Part shown: piece after piece, positions 57,485 through 64,000 of the stretch
How positions within the stretch are numbered: position 1 is the first letter of the stretch
Layout of the letters: each line of letters opens with the position of its first letter
Assembly (NCBI GenBank): GCA_009667805.1
Contig: CM019067.1
Span: 157,809,049-157,873,048, forward strand
Origin: Leptobrachium leishanense
Lineage: Eukaryota; Chordata; Amphibia; Anura; Megophryidae
Reading direction: 5' to 3'
Length of the DNA: 64,000 bases
Translations under genes and position numbers: made by a program
The notes under the pieces: generated by a model
The model's database searches: none
Told to the model about the DNA's origin: nothing
Seen by the model: the letters and a program-made list of their open reading frames with translations, nothing else

Positions 57485-58600
57485 TGCATGCCTCACATGT
57501 TACAACAATAGCACTAACGGGTTAAAAAATCAGTTAGCACATCAGTTATTGCACTGGCTTGGACGGGCTTACTGTACTTTGCGCTCCCCATACTTAACAT
57601 GGGGAGCGCAATCAGTAATTAGTGTTAGGATTACAAATAGGGATGTGCAATTCGTTTCGTACTGAATCGATTTTCGGATGAAATTTACCATTTTCGTGCT
57701 TCCGAGGGCATCCCGAATCTGAAATTTCGAGTCATTAGATTGGATAAATCAGATGATTCAAAATTTTGGGTTGATTCGATAAATCGGGTCGATTCAGTGA
57801 TTTGGTTCATTTCGGCATTTGGTTCATTTCGGTGATTCGGATCATTTCGGGTTCAGTTGGTTTTTCGTTTTATGCTGCATTATTATAGTGTAGAGGTGCT
57901 GCTCGGCAGTGTGCGGATTCATATGCTGCATTATTATACTGCAGAGGTGCTACCCGGCAGTGTGCAGATTCATATGCTGCATTATTATACTGCAGAGGTG
58001 CTGCCCGGCAGTGTGCGGAATCATATGCTGCATTATAATACTGTAGAGGTGCTGCCCGGCAGCGTGCGGATTCACATGCTGCATTAATTATACTGTAGAG
58101 GTGCTGCCCAGCAGTGTGCGGAATCATATGCTGCATTATTATACTGTAGAGGTGCTGCCCGGCAGTGTGCGGAATCATATGCTGCATTATTATACTGTAG
58201 AGGTGCTGCCCGGCAGTGTACGGATTCATATGCTGCATTAATTATACTGTAGAGGTGCTGCGCGGCAGTGTGCGGAATCATATGCTGCATTATTATACTG
58301 TAGAGGTGCTGCCCGGCAGTGTGCAGATTCATATGCTGCATTATTATACTGCAGAGGTGCTGCCCGGCAGTGTGCGGAATCATATGCTGCATTATAATAC
58401 TGTAGAGGTGCTGCCCGGCAGTGTGCGGAATCATATGCTGCATTATTATACCGTAGAGGTGCTGCCCGGCAGTGTGCGGAATCATATGCTGCATTATTAT
58501 ACTGTAGAGGTGCTGCCCGGCAGTGTGCGGATTCATATGCTGCATTAATTATACTGTAGAGGTGCTGCCCGGCAGTGTGCGGATTCATATGCTTCATATG
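57485..58600. mobile_element. Second copy of the 3.3-4.3 kb segment (MITE flank plus hAT plus minisatellite)
   Basis: From TGCATGCCTCACATG onward it matches 3284-4290 closely: the MITE flank (57,485-57,635), the TAGGGATGTGCAATTCG start of the hAT-like element (about 57,639), and the minisatellite. It breaks off inside the minisatellite at about 58,600, so the right half of the hAT-like element is missing. Confidence 0.85.
57872..58591. repeat. 51-bp minisatellite, about 14 copies
   Basis: Same unit as 3671-4292 (GAGGTGCTGCCCGGCAGTGT core), two units longer, with the same one-base ATTAATTATAC variants. Open frames on both strands are by-products. Confidence 0.92.
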
Positions 58601-59024
58601 CAGGTTTGAATCGCGTTTTGGCGCCAATTGGCGCCGCAACGTGATCCGGCGGCGAAACTGTTAATGCCATACACCGCTGGAAAGGGGAGGCTCTCCCCTC
58701 TCCAGCGGTGCAAACGGCATCTCCCTAGCTTCAATGGTTGGGGAGATAGAGGGCTCTGAAGGAGCCACCCCTCCCCTCCATTGAAACACATGGGGGCACC
58801 TTCTGATGACGTCACCACGCAGCGTGGCGACGTCATCAGCCTCGCCTGCCCATGTAAATCACATGGGCAGGCTTCCTCCCTGCCAGATCGCCGTGGGATC
58901 CGACGAGGGAGGTGAATATCGGGCAGGAGGGGGATTTGGCGCCGCTGACGTACCCTGTACGTCCCCGGGTCTAAGGGAGACCCGAGGACAGGACGTACAG
59001 GGTACGTCAGGGGTCATTAAGGGG
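58601..59024. mobile_element. piggyBac-like element, right half duplicate
   Basis: CAGGTTTGAATCGCG to ...AAGGGG matches 57,057-57,480 almost base for base; both are 424 bp, followed by TTAA (59,025-59,028). The left half is absent, the break being at the minisatellite junction. Confidence 0.85.
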
Positions 59025-59028
59025 TTAA

Positions 59029-59965
59029 TAAAATAAAACACTTTTTCTACATGACTAGCAAAGATCCGTGGTTGACATTTTCTAGCTTGGGGCAGCACTG
59101 AGGAATATTTAATAGAGATGATTCCTCATGTTGATACGTCTCAAGGCACAGGAGAATTTACTCTTGAAAGGATTGCTAATGATGTACATTTCCTTGTTGT
59201 CAAAATCACCTGCACCATTAATAAGAAGAGAGATGTATATATAAATAATTATAAACTGAAATAACACACTGCTCAGATCCAGACACAAGGCACAGAAGAA
59301 CATACCCAAAAGCCAACCTATAACTTAATGCTATATAGCTGGAGGACCTCAAGTCTCTCAACTCTAGGGAGAGATCAGCTCGTACTTAGTTTGTTTACTG
59401 ATCTTTAATAATTTTTGTGTGCTAAGAATATTTGCTACAAAAAAACTCCAGGGATTGGGCTGACATTAAGACACTGAACATATTTAAGTCCCTGTGACAA
59501 CCTAAAACCATAAACACACATGAACATAAAAAAAAAAGAAATTTCCATAATGCCAATCAAATTTTAAAAAGTCAGCACCGAACTAAATAACACTGAACTA
59601 AAAAAATCTGTTGTGTCATAATATAGTTGTAATCCAATATTGCAGCACTAAATAAAACGTTCTTAACCCCTTCGCTACCACAATCTTGAAGATACTGTAT
59701 AATTTACAGAATTTTGATTCGGAACGAAACGAAATGCACATGTCTGCTGTCAGCCCATATGCTATACTATGGGTGTCTCCTGTTGTTATGACTGTAATCA
59801 GAGTAAAGAAGACTGGCTTTGCAGGAGATACCGTGCAGAAGGAGTGGTTTACAAGCAGAATGCGCCCACTGCCTGTTAATGTATCCTTCTACAGCCAGGG
59901 TTTGGGAATTCAAGGTTAGATGTGTTTGTGTTCTGTGAGTATGGTGCGTGTGTTTGTGCCTTTGT

Positions 59966-59996
<31 letters not shown>

Positions 59997-60026
59997 TGAC
60001 ACCAGCATTGTAAGTAGAGAAACTTA
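59029..60026. other. No supported gene; (GT)n at 59,964-59,992
   Basis: Contains a pure GT run of about 14 units. Otherwise AT-rich unassigned sequence. Confidence 0.55.
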
Positions 60027-60206
60027 CAGGGTTATTCAGAGAGCGTGAAAAGCAGGAGAATGACTGGAGGATGAAAAATTCTAGGTCAAAATAGCCGATT
60101 TGGAAAGTGAGATGAAAGGGAGAATTTTTCTGGTTTGGCTATTTTGACCTAGAATTTTTCATTCTCCAGTCATTCTCCTGCTTTTCACGCTCTCTGAATA
60201 ACCCTG
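60027..60206. mobile_element. 180-bp palindromic MITE, CAGGGTTATTC ends
   Basis: The two arms, each about 75 nt, are almost perfect inverse complements (CAGGGTTATTCAGAGAGCGT at the left, its inverse at the right, with AGAATGACTGGAG and TAGGTCAAAATAGCC farther in). TA flanks both sides (60,025-60,026; 60,207-60,208). It is the shortest member of the family at 21,249, 33,196 and 37,252 and has an unrelated centre. High arm identity implies recent activity. Confidence 0.88.
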
Positions 60207-60984
60207 TAAGAGTAATGCCATGCCACACCACCAGTTACATGTTACCCCATTCTTGTACATTCCTATAGCTGAAATCCCCCAAAATATATAAAATACATGA
60301 AATATTTTACAGTTATTGTGAGCATGAAGGTAATTTATGGGATTTTTGGAAAAAAAAAATCAAGATCAAAAAAATTATCTTATACACAGAAGATTTTTGT
60401 GATTTCTTTTTTTTAAAAAAATCCCTTAAATTACACTAAGGACTAATGTTTGAACAGTTCCTTTTTCTGCCCTGCCCTCTTTCCATGTTCTTAACTGTGA
60501 AAAACTAAATATTTTTAAATTAAAAACCAAAACACTTTCCCAGAGTGGTTTGCTTGACACAATACCTAGTAGTAAAATGGTAAAGAGTTGAACAATTTGT
60601 TTAACTGTGTGCACACACATTATTAACTCATTCACTAATAAATTATACAAATAACACACTTGCCTTTTGCATTTATTGTGTTTATTTTATAAGAGCTGTT
60701 TATGCCAAAGGTGTGTTGTTTTTTAATAACATTGATTAGAGAAAACATATGAAGCCTTAAGTGATAAAATATGCATTTCCAGATGTTTAAAAGGCTTATC
60801 CCATCAATATACCACATTAGCAGTTGAAGAAAGAAAATCTTGTCAAGTGAATCCCAAATACTTGTATTATCAGTGTACATGTAGTAGAATTAGTTATACG
60901 ATGATGTTGAATCGTTACATTGTATTATTTTTTATTGGCAAAGGTCATTGAAAGGTAAAAAAAAAATACATTTAGAAACATAGA
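60207..60984. other. No recognisable feature
   Basis: AT-rich sequence without supported features. Confidence 0.5.
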
Positions 60985-61350
60985 AACATTTATTTATTTA
61001 TTTATAAAGGATTTTACCAGGAAGGATACATTGAGATTTCTCTCGTTTTCAAGTATGTCCTGGGTTCAAGTACATTGAAGTGTTACATTTACAGAAATAC
61101 AAAGTAATACAATGTAAGATATTAACAACACAAATATACAGATTAACAGAAGATAAATATGTAGGAAATATAGTCACTAGGTTACATGTTTACAGGTGCA
61201 TTCTGTATTGAGGTATGTTAATAGGGAAATTTTGAGTGACTTAAGACTGGTGGAAGATTTGATGGTGTCTGGGAGATTATTCCATAATTGTGGTGCTCTG
61301 TAGGAAAATGAGGACCGAGCCACTGTCTTTTTGTATTGTGGTATTGCAAG
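60985..61350 (-). pseudogene. L2-type LINE, extreme C-terminus and 3' UTR
   Basis: On the minus strand about 61,325-61,210 reads ARSSFSYRAPQLWNNLPDTI followed by KSSTSLKSLKISLLTYL, the typical last residues of L2/CR1-group ORF2 proteins. The 3' UTR ends in an (AAAT)n run at about 60,990-61,008. The gypsy element at 61,355 interrupts it. Confidence 0.72.
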
Positions 61351-61497
61351 TAAGTGTCACGGTGGGTCAGGGGATGGGGCGCCTGGCAGCAGCTTCCTCG
61401 CTGCTCGCTGGCCAGGCGCCGAATGTAAACGCTTCCGGGTGCGCTCACGTGGGACGCCGAGGGGCGGGGCCTGGCGTTATGACGCGGACCCGCCGGG

Positions 61498-61537
61498 TTT
61501 AAAACCCAGTCTCACCACTATACCGGTGCCCTGACGT
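61498..61537 (+). promoter_or_regulatory. TATA-like box and inferred RNA start
   Basis: TTTAAAA at 61,498-61,504. GCCCTGACGT at 61,528-61,537 starts 29 bp after the TTAAAA and is exactly complementary to 62,284-62,293. The layout is the same as in the minus-strand chromovirus. Confidence 0.7.
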
Positions 61538-61580
61538 GGTATTCACTTCCCGCAGAGCTCTTGTGAATATTTGGCTATTA

Positions 61581-61858
61581 CCTGTGTATGACTCTTGGCA
61601 TTGGCAAACGAACCCTCCTGTGTATGACCCTTGGCATTGGCAAACGAACCCTCCTGTGTATGACCCTTGGCATTGGCAAACGAATCCTCCTGTGTATAAC
61701 CCTTGGCATTGGCAAACGAATCCTCCTGTGTATGACTCTTGGCATTGGCAAACGAACCCTCCTGTGTATAACCCTTGGCATTGGCAAACGAACCCTCCTG
61801 TGTATGACCCCTGGCATTTTCAAACGAACCCTTCTGTGTATAACCCCTGGTATTGGCA
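61581..61858 (+). repeat. 36-bp minisatellite in the LTR, about 8 copies
   Basis: The unit starts CCTGTGTATGACCCTTGGCA and continues TTGGCAAACGAACCCT. The period of 36 gives a 12-residue repeat (PVYDPWHWQTNP) in an open frame at 61,536-61,886, and open frames on the other strand. Not coding. Confidence 0.9.
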
Positions 61859-62281
61859 TTTACTCTGCTCTTGGTTCTGCCCTTAACGTTGGTACCGAGG
61901 TCAGTCTATGTGGCACCCTAAGCACACATCAGATTACCTCTGCTAATACTAAAGTCCTAGGGAGGACTTGTACTCTGGTCTGTACCTTTGTCTGGTGTTT
62001 TCCTTTCTTTATCTGTTACCTGCTTAATTGTCTATATAGCTTTGCCGACCATTCAAGGATCGGAAGAGTAGAGAGTGAGCTACATAAAGAGATCACTATC
62101 TTGGTAGTCAGAAGGATTTGTGACAATACTCTATTCCATACCTCTGTCTGGTGTTACTCCTTGTTTATCTATTGTCTGGTTAATTGTCTTTCTAGTTTTG
62201 CCGACCATTCAAGGATCGGAAGGGTAGAGAGCGGTCTGCGTAAAGGGACCACCATTTTGGTAATCAGAGGGATCCGTGACA

Positions 62282-62293
62282 TTACGTCAGGGC
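62282..62293 (+). other. Self-complementary primer-binding site
   Basis: Directly after the LTR: TTACGTCAGGGC. No TGG is present at the LTR edge. ACGTCAGGGC (62,284-62,293) pairs with the inferred first 10 nt of the RNA. The gag ATG follows at 62,296. Confidence 0.7.
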
Positions 62294-62295
62294 CA

Positions 62296-64000
62296 ATGGA
62301 TCCCGCAGACCTCTCTAACCAGCTGGCACGTATCGCAGCCAGACAAGAGGAACAGGACCATAGGATGGACCAGATTTCTCTCGCTCTGCAAACCCTGTTA
62401 AATCGGTCCAATACAGGTACCACGAACCCTCCAGATCCAGTATTACCTAGGGTCAGTTCCGTCCCCCTGAAGGACATAGGCTTAGTATGAAGGCACCCCT
62501 ACGCTATGATGGTACACCAAGCCTATGCCGGGGTTTTTTGACTCAACTCGAGATCTTGTTTGAGAACAATCCAGGTTCTTGTATGTCTGATAAAGCCAAA
62601 GTAGGATATCTGATTAATCATTTAACAGAAAAAGCTTTATTGTGGGCTACGCCGTTGTGGGAAAATAAGAAACCCATCATTTATGACTATGAGGGTTTTA
62701 CCTCTGAGCTAAAACGTACCTTTGATCCCTCTAGAAGGGCTACCAATGCGGGTAGGTCCTTGTTTCACATCAAACAAGGTAATAAGAGGGTCGCCGACTA
62801 TGCCATAGAGTTTAAGACTTTGACTTCTGAGGTACTTTGGCCGAACAACGTTTTAACCTTAGCCTTTACCGAAGGCTTGAACGAGGCTTTTATGTTTGAG
62901 CTGGCTCCCTTAAAATTACCAGAAAATCTAGACCACCTGATAGATTTCTGTATAGCCATGGACGATCAAATCAGGGAAAGGAGACACCCCAGAGATAGAC
63001 CCAGAAGGGTTTTGCCTCCTTTACCCTCATTACCCAGACACACCAGTACGTCAGGTAATTCGGAGAATGTGAAAACGGATTTGCCAGTCGTTGAACCCAT
63101 GCAAATAGGGAAGACGGGTATTTCAGAAGCAGAAAGAGCGCACAGAAGAGAAAAGGGGCTCTGCTTCTATTGTGCAGGGGCAGATCACTTCCGCCTTCAA
63201 TGTCCTCAGAGACCCAGGGTTAGCAGGGCTGAATATAGCAAATTAGGACTCAGAACAGGAAATACCCAGGTTATCGGTTCTCTGTATGCCTCCTTTGTGG
63301 ATAATGAAAAAAAAAAATCCAGGATTCTGTTACCGATCTCCCTAACCTGGGAGGGGGTTCACCTCAAGACTGAGGCGTTCTTAGACTCTGGGGCCTCAGG
63401 CAATTTTATGGATAAGAATTTTGCTGCCAAAAACCTCCTACCTCTGGTTCTCAAGGAAAGACCTCTAATGGTGGAGGCCATAGATGGTAAACCCCTGTCA
63501 TGTCCACATATCACTCACGACACAGTCGATGTATGTATGAAAACAGGAGTTTTGCACCAGGAAACAATAAGATTTCAAATTATTGAATCACCCTCATGTC
63601 CTGTCGTTCTTGGGTTTCCATGGCTAACAGAGCACAACCCAGTTGTCGATTGGGTCCAGAGAGACATAAAATGTTGGGGTCAGAGTTGTCAGTCTAAGTG
63701 CCTAGGCAGAGTCAATGTGATTGGTAGCCTCAATATTGCCACAGCCCCTCCTTTGTCCACAGAGGTCCCTGAATGTTACCTGGCATTAAAGGAGGTGTTC
63801 TCTAAAGCCAGGACTGAGGTCCTACCACCACATCGTCCATATGACTGTGCTATTGATTTACTCCCCGGTACGATGCCTCCTAGGGGTCACGTATACCCTT
63901 TATCACAAAGAGAGAACGACATTATGGAGGAATACATAAGGGAGAATCTGGAACGAGGATTCATTAGACGGTCCTCCTCTCCAGCAGGAGCAGGTTTCTT
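62296..64000 (+). pseudogene. gag-pol: gag-pro-pol frame, one frameshift, continues past window
   Basis: Starts MDPADLSNQLARIAARQEEQ. A shift near 62,478-62,485 moves the frame to LSMKAPLRYDGTPSLCRGFL, which is then open for about 500 codons to the window edge. Capsid-like region (LEILFENNPGSC, FTSELKRTFDPS), then PMQIG and the CCHC knuckle CFYCAGADHFRLQC, the protease with DSGASGNFMD and VVLGFPWLTEHNPVVDW, and the RT start LPPHRPYDCAIDLLPG ... FIRRSSSPAGAGF. Structural and enzymatic roles are as in other gypsy polyproteins. If the shift is real this copy needs repair to make full Gag; a sequencing error is possible. Confidence 0.88.

Larger units (their letters stand above)
61355..62281 (+). 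repeat. 5' LTR, 927 bp, with internal repeats
   Basis: Starts TGTCACGGTGGG, ends GATCCGTGACA. It is 367 bp longer than the solo LTR at 52,468, explained by a 36-bp array (61,581-61,858) and a ~156-bp duplication (about 61,969-62,124 and 62,125-62,281). Both copies of the duplication contain TGCCGACCATTCAAGGATCG and end GTGACA. Confidence 0.88.
61355..64000 (+). mobile_element. Ty3/gypsy element (sushi/Tf1-like), 5' part
   Basis: The 5' LTR (61,355-62,281), gag, protease and the beginning of RT are visible; the rest is beyond the window. GTAAG precedes the LTR and would be the duplication. Protein similarity to the minus-strand chromovirus (PMQIG, zinc knuckle, LPPHRPYDCAID) puts both in one broad group. 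It inserted into an L2-type LINE tail. Confidence 0.9.

Noticed and set aside
61581..61858. Regular ~36-bp repeats resembling a CRISPR array
   Set aside because: The units abut with no spacers, vary in sequence, and sit in a retrotransposon LTR of a eukaryotic genome.
61536..62490. 300-codon frame with MTLGIGKRTLL repeats and a 116-codon PVYDPWHWQTNP frame
   Set aside because: They are products of the 36-bp LTR minisatellite; the 300-codon frame only becomes real coding at the gag ATG 62,296.

Overview
This window looks like transposon-rich, gene-poor DNA from an amphibian, most probably a frog. The organism is inferred from the mix of families, not read directly: an L1/Tx1-type LINE, sushi/Tf1-type chromoviral LTR elements, CR1/L2-type LINE tails, Tc1/mariner elements, and several classes of short inverted-repeat elements with TA, TTA, TTAA or 8-bp target duplications. 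I found no host protein-coding gene, tRNA, rRNA or CRISPR array. Every protein reading frame I can recognise belongs to a mobile element.

Layout. 1-5.1 kb: decayed CR1/L2 LINE endonuclease, a region of ~385-bp subrepeats ending in a TTAA-flanked piggyBac-like terminus, then a short inverted-repeat element invaded by a hAT-like element (8-bp duplication ATTACAAA) that carries a 51-bp minisatellite. 5.7-9.4 kb: LINE tail and small non-autonomous elements. 9,379-14,975 (minus): a complete, young chromovirus with 634-bp LTRs, 5-bp duplication GGATG, gag-protease, RT-RNase H-integrase-chromodomain, broken by one frameshift and one stop. 15-24 kb: LINE tails, TA-flanked and TTA-flanked elements, an insertion with an 11-bp duplication, and a Tc1/mariner relic. 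24,942-32,124 (plus): a full-length L1/Tx1-type LINE with a 15-bp duplication, intact ORF1, frameshifted ORF2 and an apparent 3' transduction. 33-39 kb: more short elements. 39.8-47.3 kb: a solo LTR, a complete Tc1 element with a broken transposase, a hAT-like element, a TTA-type element, and a second solo LTR built round a 32-bp minisatellite. 48-55.7 kb: nested piggyBac-like/CR1/Harbinger-like layers, a third solo LTR and a possible Penelope-like fragment. 56.2-59.0 kb: a composite piggyBac-like structure holding a second copy of the 51-bp minisatellite hAT. 60-61.3 kb: a near-perfect 180-bp palindromic element and an L2-type LINE tail. 61,355-64,000 (plus): a second gypsy element running off the window, with LTR, gag, protease and the start of RT.

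How the parts relate. Both gypsy elements lack a tRNA-type (TGG...) primer-binding site. Each instead has a 10-11 nt segment just inside the 5' LTR that is exactly complementary to LTR sequence starting 29 bp downstream of a TATA-like box. That is the geometry of Tf1-style self-priming. Three LTRs carry minisatellites of 32 or 36 bp, and one also has a 156-bp duplication. The many long open frames over the 51-, 36- and 32-bp arrays are by-products of the repeats and not genes.
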